Positions 1 through 9,194 are shown, counted from the first letter of the stretch. The stretch: DNA of 64,000 nucleotides from Bradyrhizobium sp. dw_78 (GCF_018449525.1 NZ_JAAVUS010000009.1:186001-250000), one strand, 5' to 3'. Notes: a model not told the origin generated them from the sequence alone. Translations and numbers: made by a program.

Positions 1-360
1 CCGACGAAACTCGCGATCATCTCCGCCGGCTATGCCGATGGATATTTCCGCGCCGCCAGCGCCAATGATGGCACCCGCGGCGCCGAGGTCGTGATCGCCG
101 GCAAACGTTGCCCGATTGCGGGCCGTATCTCGATGGACCTGATGGCGGTCGATATTACCGACCTGCCGAACAACGCCGCGCGGCGCGGCCATATGGCAAC
201 ATTGATCGGTGAAGGCATCACCGTTGACGAGCTCGCGCACCATTTCGGCACCATCGGCTATGAGGTGCTGACCAGCCTCGGCCGGCGCTACGCCCGACTC
301 TACAAAGGCGGTGCGGCCGAAGCTTCGACCAGCCCCGCCCCCGCTTCCGACGTTGCATGA
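1..360 (+). CDS. alr: alanine racemase, C-terminal part (5' end outside window)
   Basis: The frame is open from base 1 and ends with TGA at 358-360. The visible part is the C-terminal beta-barrel domain of a PLP-dependent alanine racemase, which makes D-alanine for peptidoglycan. Diagnostic motifs are GYADGYFR, which carries the catalytic tyrosine of the family, and CPIAGRISMDLMAVD, a conserved Alr signature around the dimer-contributed active site. About 120 residues are present, so the PLP-lysine domain lies upstream of the window. The C-terminal tail is Ala/Pro-rich and poorly conserved. It could be the catabolic paralogue DadX, but the sequence alone does not separate them. Confidence 0.9.
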   Translation, partial: PTKLAIISAGYADGYFRAASANDGTRGAEVVIAGKRCPIAGRISMDLMAVDITDLPNNAARRGHMATLIGEGITVDELAHHFGTIGYEVLTSLGRRYARLYKGGAAEASTSPAPASDVA

Positions 361-378
361 TCCGCCGCGGAATTTGCT

Positions 379-621
379 TTATTGCGGCTTTCTGGAGTCG
401 ATCGCCTTCTTGCAGGAGTCGCTGAGGTGGTCATGCTGCTTGTTCAAACAAGCGACGATCCGTCCACCGCCCGGCGCGGTTCCGGCGCAAAACTTCTTGT
501 AATCGTCGCTGCAGGCGCCGCGTGCGTCGGGCGTCGCGTTTTGCGCCATGACGGCACCCGAAAAGGCGACACCTGAAAATCCGAATACGCAAACAACAAC
601 AGCGGCCTGTAGTTTTGTCAT
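379..621 (-). CDS. small secreted Cys-containing protein
   Basis: Eighty residues starting at the ATG (minus strand) preceded by GGAG about 8 bases upstream. The first 26 residues form a signal peptide with a hydrophobic core and an AMA-like cleavage site. The mature part has four cysteines in a CxDDYKKFC...C...C pattern, resembling the short cysteine-rich repeat proteins common in rhizobia, probably periplasmic with two disulfides. It sits convergent to alr and divergent from the exporter gene. Function is unknown. A longer upstream start exists, but it would put the signal peptide in the middle of the protein, so it was rejected. Confidence 0.65.
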   Translation of the reverse strand: MTKLQAAVVVCVFGFSGVAFSGAVMAQNATPDARGACSDDYKKFCAGTAPGGGRIVACLNKQHDHLSDSCKKAIDSRKPQ

Positions 622-882
622 GAGATCTCCGATGAACCGGGCGCAGGAACGCGCTTTGTAAAGCTGTACATGAAGATAGCCGCGTTCGACATTGACAATA
701 TCGAACGGCCCGACGCGCTGGTCGCGCGGCGAAGCCAATATCGTTCGGTATCGGGCCCTTGCGACTCATCCTGAAATCAAGACCCTTGCTGAACCAAGAT
801 CCTGCTGAACCAAGGCTCTTGCTGAAATGAAGGTTCCTGCTCCTCAAGACGAGAGGATCGCCGATTCGGAGAGACTGTCGCT

Positions 883-1611
883 GTGAGCTTCCTTTTCGTT
901 CTCGCGGTCGGGCTTCTCGCCGGCACCATCAGCGGCATCGTCGGCACCGGCTCGTCGATCATGCTGATGCCGGTGCTGGTCTATGAATACGGGCCCAAGC
1001 AGGCCGTGCCGATCATGGCGATCGCCGCCGTGATGGCCAACCTGTCGCGTATCCTGGCCTGGTGGCGCGAGGTCGATTGGCGCGCCTGTGCCGCCTATTC
1101 CATCCCCGGCATTCCGGCCGCGGCGCTTGGCGCACGCACCATGCTGGCGCTGCCGTCGCACGCGATCGACATTTCCATCGGCCTGTTTCTGATCACGATG
1201 GTGCCGGTGCGGCACTGGCTGGCGCGGCATGAGTTCAAGATATCGCTCTGGCACCTGGCGATCGGCGGCGCCGTGATCGGCTATATCACGGGCATCGTGG
1301 TTTCGACCGGGCCGTTGAGCGTGCCGCTGTTTCTGTTCTACGGCCTCGACAGAGGCGCGTTTCTCGCCACCGAAGCAGCGAGTTCGCTGGGCCTCTATCT
1401 CAGCAAGTCCGTGACCTTTCAGCAGTTCGGCGCGCTGACACCGGACGTCGCGCTGCAGGGCCTGATCGCGGGATTTTCGCTGATGGCAGGCGCCTTCATC
1501 GCCAAGCCCTTCGTGCTCGGACTGAAAGCGGACATCTTCCGGCTGGTGATGGATGGCATCATGCTCGCCGCCGGACTATCTATGCTGTGGAACGCGGCGC
1601 ATTCATCCTGA
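883..1611 (+). CDS. TauE/SafE (TSUP) family membrane exporter
   Basis: A 242-residue integral membrane protein with about eight hydrophobic segments in two similar halves. The first half carries GIVGTGSSIMLMPVLV, the family's glycine-rich loop, and the second repeats the pattern around GYITGIVVSTGPLSVPL. TSUP proteins move sulfite, sulfoacetate or other small organic anions across the inner membrane; the substrate cannot be told here. The start is GTG at 883, with a GGAGAG ribosome-binding stretch about 10 bases before. It stands alone, about 20 bp before radA, so the two may be co-transcribed. Confidence 0.8.
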   Translation: MSFLFVLAVGLLAGTISGIVGTGSSIMLMPVLVYEYGPKQAVPIMAIAAVMANLSRILAWWREVDWRACAAYSIPGIPAAALGARTMLALPSHAIDISIGLFLITMVPVRHWLARHEFKISLWHLAIGGAVIGYITGIVVSTGPLSVPLFLFYGLDRGAFLATEAASSLGLYLSKSVTFQQFGALTPDVALQGLIAGFSLMAGAFIAKPFVLGLKADIFRLVMDGIMLAAGLSMLWNAAHSS

Positions 1612-1632
1612 CAAGGCAATTTGAAACCCTGC

Positions 1633-3093
1633 ATGGCCAAGAACACGCTTTCCTTTGTCTGCCAAAATTGCGGCGCGGCCTATAACCGGTGGCAGGGCAA
1701 ATGCGATTCCTGCGGCGAGTGGAATACGCTGGCCGAGGAGGATACAACCGGCGCCACCTCCATGCCGGTCAGCATCCGCTCCAAACGCAAGGGCCGGACG
1801 TTTGCGCTGGAAACCCTGGCCGGCAAGAGCAACGACGCCCCTCGCCTCGCCTCCGGCATGGCCGAACTCGACCGCGTCACCGGCGGCGGCTTCGTCCGCG
1901 GCTCGGTGCTGCTGGTCGGCGGCGATCCCGGCATCGGCAAATCGACGCTGCTGACGCAGGCGACCAGCCTGATGGCGCGCGCCGGTCACCGCACGGTCTA
2001 TATCTCCGGCGAAGAGGCGGTGGCGCAGGTGCGGCTGCGCGCCGAGCGCCTGGGCCTGGCGGATGCGCCGGTGCAGCTCGCCTCGGAAACTTCGGTGGAG
2101 GATATCGTCTCCACGCTGTCGGAAGGCGCGACGCCGCGCCTGATCGTGATCGATTCGATCCAGACCATGTGGACGGACACGGTCGAATCGGCGCCCGGCA
2201 CGGTCACCCAGGTTCGCGCCTCGGCGCAGGCGCTGATCCGATTCGCCAAGAAATCGGGCGCCGCGATCATCCTGGTCGGCCACGTCACCAAGGACGGCCA
2301 GATCGCCGGGCCCCGTGTCGTCGAACACATGGTCGATGCCGTGCTGTCGTTCGAAGGCGAAGGCTCGCAGCAATTTCGCATCCTGCGCGCGGTGAAGAAC
2401 CGCTTCGGTCCCACCGACGAGATCGGCGTGTTCGAGATGACGGGCCTCGGCCTGCGCGAGGTGTCCAACCCGTCCGAGCTGTTCCTGTCGGAACGCGACC
2501 TCGGCAGTCCCGGCACGGCGGTTTTCGCGGGGATCGAGGGCACCCGCCCGGTACTGGTCGAGTTGCAGGCGCTGGTGGCGCCGACGTCGCTCGGAACCCC
2601 GCGCCGCGCCGTCGTCGGCTGGGATCCGAGCCGGCTTTCGATGGTGCTGGCGGTGCTGGAGGCGCATTGCGGGGTGAAACTGTCCGGCTACGACGTCTAT
2701 CTGAATGTCGCTGGTGGCCTGCGCATCCAGGAACCTGCGGCCGACCTCGCCGCCGCCGCCGCGCTGGTGTCGTCGTTGGTTAACGCCCCTTTACCGACCG
2801 ATGCGGTGTATTTCGGCGAGGTTTCCCTCTCGGGTGCGGTGCGCCCGGTGGCGCAGACTCCGGCCCGGTTGAAGGAGGCCGCAAAGCTCGGATTTGGCCG
2901 CGCCGTGCTGCCCGAATCGGCGCGCGGCGAGACCGGCGGTGACGCGGGCGTGGTCCTCAATGCCGTCGGCGGGCTGACCAGCCTGGTGGCGGATATCGCC
3001 GCACGGGGCACGCCGGCCGCCAACCGGCAGCAAGATCGTGACGGATCTGAGAAAAATGCCACACCTGCCAAATTCCGGCGCGAGGGGCGCTAG
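1633..3093 (+). CDS. radA: DNA repair protein RadA (branch-migration ATPase)
   Basis: RadA extends D-loops in homologous recombination. The 486-residue protein shows the full domain set: an N-terminal C4 zinc finger (Cys10, Cys13, Cys24, Cys27), a RecA-like ATPase with Walker A GGDPGIGKST near residues 96-105, the RadA-specific KNRFG motif at about 255-259, and a C-terminal Lon-protease-like domain without catalytic residues. I chose ATG at 1633 (MAKNTLSF) over TTG at 1621, because family members start a few residues before the first CxxC. The C-terminal tail after about residue 460 is polar and variable. Confidence 0.95.
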   Translation: MAKNTLSFVCQNCGAAYNRWQGKCDSCGEWNTLAEEDTTGATSMPVSIRSKRKGRTFALETLAGKSNDAPRLASGMAELDRVTGGGFVRGSVLLVGGDPGIGKSTLLTQATSLMARAGHRTVYISGEEAVAQVRLRAERLGLADAPVQLASETSVEDIVSTLSEGATPRLIVIDSIQTMWTDTVESAPGTVTQVRASAQALIRFAKKSGAAIILVGHVTKDGQIAGPRVVEHMVDAVLSFEGEGSQQFRILRAVKNRFGPTDEIGVFEMTGLGLREVSNPSELFLSERDLGSPGTAVFAGIEGTRPVLVELQALVAPTSLGTPRRAVVGWDPSRLSMVLAVLEAHCGVKLSGYDVYLNVAGGLRIQEPAADLAAAAALVSSLVNAPLPTDAVYFGEVSLSGAVRPVAQTPARLKEAAKLGFGRAVLPESARGETGGDAGVVLNAVGGLTSLVADIAARGTPAANRQQDRDGSEKNATPAKFRREGR

Positions 3094-3253
3094 ACAGGCG
3101 TGACCTGATCCGGCCTCGCGGCTATACAACGCGCGCGAGGGGCACGGAACTGCATGTTTTCAGCCTTGCGGCACATGCCGTATGCCCGTCACCTAGGGCG
3201 GCACCGCCGAGCCGATTCGCGCTTTTGTTTCTACGAGCGGAACTGACCAGCCG

Positions 3254-3886
3254 ATGCCTATAACGATACTCGATCTCGTCCTGCTCGCGGTGATGCTGAT
3301 CTCCGGCCTGCTCGCGATGGTTCGCGGCTTCATGCGCGAGGTGCTGTCGATCGCAGCATGGGGTACCGCGGCACTGGTCACGGTCTATTCCTTCGGCAAA
3401 CTGCTCCCGACCGCCAAGGCCTATTTCAACGTCAGCGACACTGTTGCCAGCATTGTCGTGGTCGCCGGCGTCTTCATCGGCACCCTGATCGTGGTTTCCA
3501 TCATCACGGTCAGGATTTCCGACATGATCCTGGATTCCCGGATCGGTGCGCTGGATCGCACGCTCGGGTTCCTGTTCGGCCTAGCGCGCGGCCTCCTGAT
3601 CATGGTCGTCGCCTTCCTGTTTTTCACTTGGCTGGTTCCGGACAAGCAGCGGCCCGACTGGGTTACCGGGGCAAAATCCCGGGTTGTCCTGCAAGCAACG
3701 GGGGATTGGCTGATGTCCCTCTTGCCGGATGACCCCGAGAACACCATCTTGAAAAGATTCAAGAAGAATAAACCGGACGATGATCAGACTGACACCGACC
3801 CAGCGGCGCCGGCTGCTGGCGATGGTTATAGTAAACCGGCCCGCGACAGCTTGAAAAAGCTGATCGAGAAACCTGCGGGAAACTGA
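3254..3886 (+). CDS. cvpA: CvpA family inner-membrane protein
   Basis: A 210-residue protein with four hydrophobic segments in the first 135 residues and a charged Asp/Lys-rich cytoplasmic tail. It has typical CvpA features such as an early LDLVLLAVMLISGLLAMVRGF segment split over two helices and GALDRTLGFLFGLARG. CvpA was first linked to colicin V production and is now tied to envelope homeostasis. It ends 22 bp before purF, the classical cvpA-purF pairing, so the two are probably one transcription unit. Confidence 0.9.
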   Translation: MPITILDLVLLAVMLISGLLAMVRGFMREVLSIAAWGTAALVTVYSFGKLLPTAKAYFNVSDTVASIVVVAGVFIGTLIVVSIITVRISDMILDSRIGALDRTLGFLFGLARGLLIMVVAFLFFTWLVPDKQRPDWVTGAKSRVVLQATGDWLMSLLPDDPENTILKRFKKNKPDDDQTDTDPAAPAAGDGYSKPARDSLKKLIEKPAGN

Positions 3887-3908
3887 GATCAGGCTTATGA
3901 GAGGCGCG

Positions 3909-5438
3909 ATGGACGAGATGCAGAGCCCTTCCGATCACGCCGGTCAACTTGACTTAAACTTTGATCTAAATCCTGGCCCGATTGACATGCAGGACGATCT
4001 CGAAGGCGACACGCTACGCGAGGAATGCGGCGTGTTCGGCATCTTCGGGCATCCGGAGGCCGCCGCCATCACCGCGCTCGGGCTGCACGCGCTGCAGCAT
4101 CGCGGCCAGGAAGCCGCGGGCATCGTCTCCTTCGACGGCAGCCGCTTTCATTCCGAACGGCGGCTTGGCCTCGTCGGCGACACATTCTCCCGCCGCGAAG
4201 TGATCGAACGCCTGCCCGGCAACGCTTCTGTCGGCCATGTCCGCTATTCCACCACCGGCGCCACCATCCTGCGCAACGTCCAGCCGCTGTTCGCCGAGCT
4301 CAATGCCGGCGGCTTCGCGGTCGGCCACAACGGCAACCTCACCAATGGCCTGACGCTGCGCCGCGAACTGGTGCGCAACGGCGCCATGATGCAGTCGACC
4401 ACGGATACCGAAGTCATCCTGCACCTGGTGGCGCAGTCCAAGCGCAGCCGGTTCATCGACCGCTTCATCGAGGCCTTGCGCGCGATCGAGGGCGCCTATT
4501 CGCTGGTGGCGCTGACCAACAAGAAGCTGGTCGGCGCGCGTGATCCGCTCGGCATTCGTCCGCTGGTGCTGGGCGAACTCGACGGCTGCCCGATCCTGGC
4601 CTCGGAAACCTGCGCGCTGGACATGATCGGCGCGCGCTATGTGCGCGACATCGCCCCCGGCGAGATCATCGTGTTCGACGAGGAAGGCGCACACAGCCAT
4701 CATCCGTTCCCGCCGAAGCCGCCGCGGCCCTGCATCTTCGAATACATCTATTTCGCGCGGCCGGATTCCATTGTCGGCGGACGGTCGGTGTATGAGGTCC
4801 GCAAGGCCTTTGGCGCGCAGCTCGCGCGTGAAAGCCATGTCGAGGCCGACGTCGTGGTGCCGGTGCCGGATTCCGGCGTGCCCGCCGCCGTCGGCTACAG
4901 CCAGCATTCCGGCGTGCCGTTCGAGCTCGGCATCATCCGCAACCACTATGTCGGCCGCACCTTCATTCAGCCGACCCAGAGCGTGCGCGAGCTCGGCGTG
5001 CGCATGAAGCATTCGGCCAACCGCGCCGCGATCGAGGGCAAGCGTATCATCCTGCTCGACGATTCACTGGTGCGCGGCACCACTTCGAAAAAGATCGTGC
5101 GCATGATGCGCGATGCCGGCGCGCGCGAAGTGCATTTCCGCCTCGCCTCCCCGCCGATCCTGTATCCCGATTATTACGGCATCGACCTGCCCGATCGCGG
5201 CGGCCTGCTGGCGGCGACCCATTCGCTCGAGGAGATGCGCGATATCATCGGCGCGGATTCGCTGGCGTTCCTGTCCATCGACGGCATGTATCGCGCGATG
5301 GGCGAGCCGGGCCGCGATCCCGCCAATCCGAAATTCTCCGATCATTGCTTTACCGGCGCCTATCCGACCCACCTGACCGACCAGACCCAGGTCGAACCGC
5401 AGCCGCGGCAGCTATCGTTGCTGGCGGAGGCGAGCTGA
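3909..5438 (+). CDS. purF: amidophosphoribosyltransferase
   Basis: PurF catalyses the first committed step of purine synthesis, transferring glutamine amide nitrogen to PRPP. The N-terminal class II glutaminase begins after a short propeptide, with the nucleophile Cys in EECGVFGIFG at about residue 40. HGNL-type (GHNGNLTN) and ALQHRGQE motifs follow. The C-terminal phosphoribosyltransferase carries the PRPP loop IILLDDSLVRGTTSKKI. Start ATG 3909 has GAGAGG just upstream; ATG 3897 would add four residues. It follows cvpA closely. Length (509 aa) is normal for the family. Confidence 0.95.
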   Translation: MDEMQSPSDHAGQLDLNFDLNPGPIDMQDDLEGDTLREECGVFGIFGHPEAAAITALGLHALQHRGQEAAGIVSFDGSRFHSERRLGLVGDTFSRREVIERLPGNASVGHVRYSTTGATILRNVQPLFAELNAGGFAVGHNGNLTNGLTLRRELVRNGAMMQSTTDTEVILHLVAQSKRSRFIDRFIEALRAIEGAYSLVALTNKKLVGARDPLGIRPLVLGELDGCPILASETCALDMIGARYVRDIAPGEIIVFDEEGAHSHHPFPPKPPRPCIFEYIYFARPDSIVGGRSVYEVRKAFGAQLARESHVEADVVVPVPDSGVPAAVGYSQHSGVPFELGIIRNHYVGRTFIQPTQSVRELGVRMKHSANRAAIEGKRIILLDDSLVRGTTSKKIVRMMRDAGAREVHFRLASPPILYPDYYGIDLPDRGGLLAATHSLEEMRDIIGADSLAFLSIDGMYRAMGEPGRDPANPKFSDHCFTGAYPTHLTDQTQVEPQPRQLSLLAEAS

Positions 5439-5450
5439 CCTCCATTGCGT

Positions 5451-5571
5451 CGTCGTCCCGCGAAGGCGGGGACAGATACGCCGTAGCCTATCTTTTTGGC
5501 GCTCCGGCGGACATATTCTGAAACAACAAAAATTGGTGGTTAGGGGTCTCCCCGCCTTCGCGGGGACGACG
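5451..5571. repeat. REP-like inverted repeat
   Basis: The left arm 5451-5472 and right arm 5549-5571 are reverse complements, apart from one extra G, and carry the core CCCCGCCTTCGCGGGGACGA. The arms are separated by about 76 bp. Translated, the arms give the peptide VVPAKAG, familiar from spurious ORFs across Bradyrhizobium genomes, which marks a dispersed intergenic element rather than a gene. It lies directly after purF and may stabilise or end that transcript. Confidence 0.6.
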
Positions 5572-5581
5572 ACGGAAAAAT

Positions 5582-5730
5582 TTACTTCGCCGCCATCGCA
5601 TGCAGCGTCGTCACCATTTTCCAGTTTCGCGTCGTGGCGCCGATAACACCTTTTCAATCGCCGTGTTCGACAGCCTGGTCTCGCCGTAATTGATCGGGCC
5701 GTGCAGGTAGATTTCCCGCTTCGCCAATCG
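5582..5730 (-). pseudogene. frameshifted C-terminal remnant of an unknown protein
   Basis: On the minus strand, one frame reads REIYLHGPINYGETRLSNT. After a one-base shift near AIEKV, another frame continues GATTRNWKMVTTLHAMAAK to a TAA at 5582-5584. The join gives a continuous, protein-like C-terminus, so this looks like a decayed gene whose 5' part is gone. I do not recognise the family. It lies between the REP-like repeat and the SDR gene. Confidence 0.35.
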
Positions 5731-5778
5731 ATATTCGCGCCTCCTTAAATATTTGATTTTCAAGGCAGGGTATCATAA

Positions 5779-6528
5779 ATGCCGCCGATGGCTCTCCCGC
5801 TTGCCTCCCGTATCGCGCTCGTCACCGGTGCCTCGCGTGGCATCGGCCATGCCACGGCGCGTGCGCTGGCCAAAGCCGGCGCGCATATCGTTGCGGTCGC
5901 ACGCACGCAAGGCGGTCTTGAAGAACTTGACGACGAGATCCGGAAAGACGGCGGCAGCGCCACGCTGGTGCCGCTCAACCTCACCGATTTCGACGGCATC
6001 GCCCGCCTCGGCGCCGCACTGCACGAACGTCATGGCAAGCTCGACATTCTCGTCGGCAATGCCGGCATCGCCGGCCCGTCCTCGCCGCTCGGGCATATCG
6101 AGCTGAAGCCGTGGAACGACGTGATGGCGATCAATGTCACCGCCAATTTCCAGCTGATCCGCTGCATGGAGCCGCTGCTGACGAAATCCGACGCCGGCCG
6201 CGCCGTGTTCATCACCTCGGACGCCGCCAGCAAGGCACTTGCCTATCGCGCTCCCTACTCGGCCTCCAAGGCGGCGCTGGATACGCTGGTACGGGCGTGG
6301 GCCCATGAAACGGCATCGACGCCCGTTCGCGCCAACCTGTTCAATCCGGGCCCGATCCGCACCCGCATGCGCGCCACGGTGTTTCCCGGCGAGGATCCGA
6401 TGACGCTCGACACGCCCGAACAGGCCGCCGCATTCATCGTGCCGATGTGCGCGCCGTCATGGACCGAGACCGGCAAGCTCTATGATTACCAGAGCCGCAG
6501 CTTGATGAGCTTTCACGCGCCGGCGTGA
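5779..6528 (+). CDS. SDR family NAD(P)-dependent oxidoreductase
   Basis: A 249-residue classical short-chain dehydrogenase. The cofactor loop TGASRGIGHATA is near residue 15, NAGIAG follows the fourth strand, the catalytic serine lies in FITSDAAS and the active pair is YSASK. The PGPIRTRMRA motif after the active site is typical. The substrate is not predictable; the C-terminal PMCAPSWTETGKLYDYQS segment would form the variable substrate lid. It is a single gene with its own promoter region downstream of the decayed fragment. Confidence 0.85.
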   Translation: MPPMALPLASRIALVTGASRGIGHATARALAKAGAHIVAVARTQGGLEELDDEIRKDGGSATLVPLNLTDFDGIARLGAALHERHGKLDILVGNAGIAGPSSPLGHIELKPWNDVMAINVTANFQLIRCMEPLLTKSDAGRAVFITSDAASKALAYRAPYSASKAALDTLVRAWAHETASTPVRANLFNPGPIRTRMRATVFPGEDPMTLDTPEQAAAFIVPMCAPSWTETGKLYDYQSRSLMSFHAPA

Positions 6529-6558
6529 CACACCGCGTCCTTAAAATGGACGAGCATC

Positions 6559-6966
6559 CTACGTGGCGGAGACCGGGGCGAGCGCCTCGATGATACGGCA
6601 TTCGGCGACAGTCCCGCGGCGACAGCGACCGATCACGTCGGCGAGTTCTTCGCGAAGCGCCGTCAGAGCCTCGATCTTGCGTTCGACCTCGGCCAGATGC
6701 TGACGCGCGATGACGTCAACCGCCTCGCAGGAGCGATCCCGATCATCCGCAAGGCCCAGCAGCTCGCGCACCTGGTCGAGCGAAAAGCCAAGGTCACGGG
6801 CACGCCGGACGAAGCTCAGACGGCCAAGATGCCGTTCGTCATAGGAGCGATAATTGCCTTCGGTGCGCCCCGGTGCCGGCAACAGCCCAATCCGCTCGTA
6901 ATAGCGGATGGTCTCCACCTTCGTTCCCGTCCTCTTCGCGAGGTCGCCGATCGCCAGTCGTGTCAT
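6559..6966 (-). CDS. MerR family metal-responsive transcriptional regulator
   Basis: A 135-residue MerR protein with the winged helix at the N-terminus (IGDLAKRTGTKVETIRYYER) and a long dimerisation helix. Three cysteines at 80, 115 and 123 (the last two in CRRGTVAEC) match the spacing seen in CadR/PbrR-type sensors of Cd, Pb or Zn, so a soft divalent metal is the likely effector. It is divergent from a cation transporter, with a symmetric operator between them. The start ATG at 6966 begins MTRLAIGDL. An upstream in-frame start would add about 85 residues across the operator and was rejected. Confidence 0.88.
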   Translation of the reverse strand: MTRLAIGDLAKRTGTKVETIRYYERIGLLPAPGRTEGNYRSYDERHLGRLSFVRRARDLGFSLDQVRELLGLADDRDRSCEAVDVIARQHLAEVERKIEALTALREELADVIGRCRRGTVAECRIIEALAPVSAT

Positions 6967-6971
6967 TGCCC

Positions 6972-7002
6972 TTGACCCTGTAGTGACTACAGGGTGCATA
7001 TG
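6972..7002 (+). promoter_or_regulatory. MerR-type promoter with overlong spacer and dyad operator
   Basis: A -35 element TTGACC (6972-6977) is followed by a 19-bp spacer and a weak -10 around CATATG. A perfect dyad, ACCCTGTAGT-g-ACTACAGGGT (6975-6995), fills the spacer. This is the hallmark arrangement of MerR regulators, which untwist an overlong spacer, and the half-site resembles known CadR/PbrR operators. It should drive the transporter on the plus strand and lie over the regulator's own promoter. Confidence 0.85.
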
Positions 7003-7033
7003 GGGTGCCACACCGGGTTCGACGAGGTGACAA

Positions 7034-7687
7034 ATGGCCGGTTGCTGCCACGATGACCACTGCTCCTCTTTGAAGGAGTTCGACAGCCCGCTCTGGCGCC
7101 GGGTGCTCTGGATCGCGCTTGCGATCAACGCGTCGATGTTCATGGCCGAGATCGTCGCCGGCGTAGCTGCCGGCTCTGCCTCGCTCCAGGCCGATGCGAT
7201 CGACTTCCTGGGGGATGCGGGCAACTACGCGATCAGCCTCGGGGTCGCCGGCATGGCACCGGTCTGGCGAGCGCGCGCTGCCCTGCTCAAGGGCTGCTCG
7301 CTCGGCCTTTTCGGCGCAGCCGTGCTGCTCTCGACAGCATGGCACGCCTACGCGGGCACCTTGCCCAAGGCCGAGACGATGGGTGTGGTCGGCGTCCTTG
7401 CACTGCTCGCCAATATGAGCGTCGCGCTGCTTCTCTACCGCTTCCGCACCGGCGATGCGAACATGCGCTCGGTATGGATCTGTTCGCGCAACGACGCGAT
7501 CGGCAATCTCGCGGTGCTGGCAGCGGCGGCAGGCGTGTTCGGCGCCGGGGCCGGATGGCCGGATATCCTGGTCGCACTGGTCATGGCCGCGCTTGGCATC
7601 AGCGGCGGCTGGCAAATCGCGCAGCATGCCCGCGCTGAGCTACGCATCCCGCAACTGACTCCGGCCGGCGCAGCGGCTAAATCCTGA
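7034..7687 (+). CDS. cation transporter, CDF-like, with Cys/His N-terminus
   Basis: A 217-residue protein with about six membrane segments. Two half-sites typical of cation diffusion facilitators are visible: QADAIDFLGDAGNYAISL in the second helix and SRNDAIGNLAVLAAA in the fifth. The N-terminus MAGCCHDDHCSS is a compact metal-binding patch. It is shorter than full CDF pumps and lacks the large cytoplasmic C-terminal domain. The divergent MerR sensor and operator imply metal-induced efflux. The ribosome-binding site GAGGTGA lies before ATG 7034. Confidence 0.82.
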   Translation: MAGCCHDDHCSSLKEFDSPLWRRVLWIALAINASMFMAEIVAGVAAGSASLQADAIDFLGDAGNYAISLGVAGMAPVWRARAALLKGCSLGLFGAAVLLSTAWHAYAGTLPKAETMGVVGVLALLANMSVALLLYRFRTGDANMRSVWICSRNDAIGNLAVLAAAAGVFGAGAGWPDILVALVMAALGISGGWQIAQHARAELRIPQLTPAGAAAKS

Positions 7688-7768
7688 CTGCGGCAATTCG
7701 AGTCGCAGCAGCAATGCCATGATCGATATTGCGCAACCATGCGGCCTGACACGGCAGGCCGCACCGGC

Positions 7769-9154
7769 TCACGACGGCCGCTTGCGCTTGTGGGCGAACG
7801 GATTGGCTTTCTCGCGCAGCGAGATCCGCACCGGCGTGCCCGGCAGTTCGAAATATTCACGCAAGGAATTGACGAGATAGCGCAGATAGGATTGCGGCAC
7901 CGCATCGGCGCGCGAACAGAACAACACGAAACTCGGCGGCCGCGCCTTGGCCTGGGTGATGTAGTTCAGCTTCAGCCGCCGGCCCGACACCGCCGGCGGC
8001 GGGTTGGCGTCCACCGCCTGCTCGAACCAGCGGTTGAGCGCGGCCGTCGGAACCCGCTTGTTCCACACCGCGTAAGCCTGTTCGATCGCGCTCATCAGGC
8101 GGTCGATGCCCTCGCCCATCAAGCCCGACACCGCGACGATCGGCACGCCCCTGACCTGCGGCAGCCAGTGATCGGCGTCCGTGCGCAGCGCCGAGATCAG
8201 GTTGGGCTGCCGGTCCATCAAATCCCACTTGTTGACGGCAATCACGATCGCCCGACCCTCGCGTTCGATCAGGTCGGCGATCCGCAGATCCTGTTCCTCA
8301 AACTTGTTCTGCGCGTCCATCATCAGCACCACGACTTCGGCAAAGCGGACCGCGCGCAAGGCGTCCGCCACCGAGAGTTTTTCGAGCTTTTCCTCGATCC
8401 GCGAGCGCCGCCGCAAGCCCGCGGTATCAAACACGCGGAAATCGCGGCCCTGCCGGTGGATCTCGACGGAAATGGAATCGCGGGTGGTGCCGGCCTCGGA
8501 GCTGGTCAGGAGCCGCTCCTCGCCGAGCAGATGATTGATCAGCGTGGACTTGCCGGCATTGGGGCGGCCGACGATCGCAACCCGAATCGGGCGCTGCGAC
8601 AAATCCTCGTCCGATTCGATGATGTCGTCATCGTCGAACTCCTCTTTCTCATCGGCGGGTTCAGGCATCAGCGCGCGCACGGCGTCGTAGAGATCGCTCA
8701 TCCCCTCGCCGTGCTCGGCCGAAACCTGGATCGGATCGCCGAGCCCCAGCGCGTAGGATTCCATCGCGCCGATTTCGCCGTGCTTACCCTCGGCCTTGTT
8801 GGCGACCAGCACCACCGGCTTGTTGGCGCGGCGCGCGAAATCGGCGAATGCACGATCGTTCGGCGTAAGGCCCACGCGGGCGTCGATCACGAACATCAGC
8901 GCATCCGCAAGGCCGATTGCGGTTTCGGTCTGCTCCTGCATCCGCGCGGTCAGCGAGCCCTTGGCGCCTTCGTCCAAGCCTGCGGTATCGATGACGGTGA
9001 ATTCAAGATCGCCGAGCCGCGCCTCGCCTTCCCTGCGATCGCGCGTGACGCCGGGCTCATCGTCGACGAGCGCGAGCTTTTGCCCAACCAGACGATTGAA
9101 CAGCGTCGATTTTCCGACGTTGGGCCGGCCGATAATGGCGATTGTAAAAGACAT
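7769..9154 (-). CDS. der: ribosome biogenesis GTPase Der (EngA)
   Basis: Der is an essential tandem GTPase for 50S maturation. The 461-residue protein has two G domains, each with G1 (GRPNVGKST near residue 9; GRPNAGKST near 195), G3 (DTAGL in both) and NKxD-type motifs (VANKAEG, an atypical NKAE, and VNKWDLMD). The C-terminal KH-like domain ends in a basic HKRKRPS tail. An acidic linker EEFDDDDIIESDED joins the two G domains. It is downstream of yfgM and a lipoprotein gene, matching the conserved yfgM-bamB-der order of proteobacteria. Confidence 0.95.
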   Translation of the reverse strand: MSFTIAIIGRPNVGKSTLFNRLVGQKLALVDDEPGVTRDRREGEARLGDLEFTVIDTAGLDEGAKGSLTARMQEQTETAIGLADALMFVIDARVGLTPNDRAFADFARRANKPVVLVANKAEGKHGEIGAMESYALGLGDPIQVSAEHGEGMSDLYDAVRALMPEPADEKEEFDDDDIIESDEDLSQRPIRVAIVGRPNAGKSTLINHLLGEERLLTSSEAGTTRDSISVEIHRQGRDFRVFDTAGLRRRSRIEEKLEKLSVADALRAVRFAEVVVLMMDAQNKFEEQDLRIADLIEREGRAIVIAVNKWDLMDRQPNLISALRTDADHWLPQVRGVPIVAVSGLMGEGIDRLMSAIEQAYAVWNKRVPTAALNRWFEQAVDANPPPAVSGRRLKLNYITQAKARPPSFVLFCSRADAVPQSYLRYLVNSLREYFELPGTPVRISLREKANPFAHKRKRPS

Positions 9155-9194
9155 AGGTCATCCCTGCGCCCGTTATCGAGCGCATGTCGATCCT

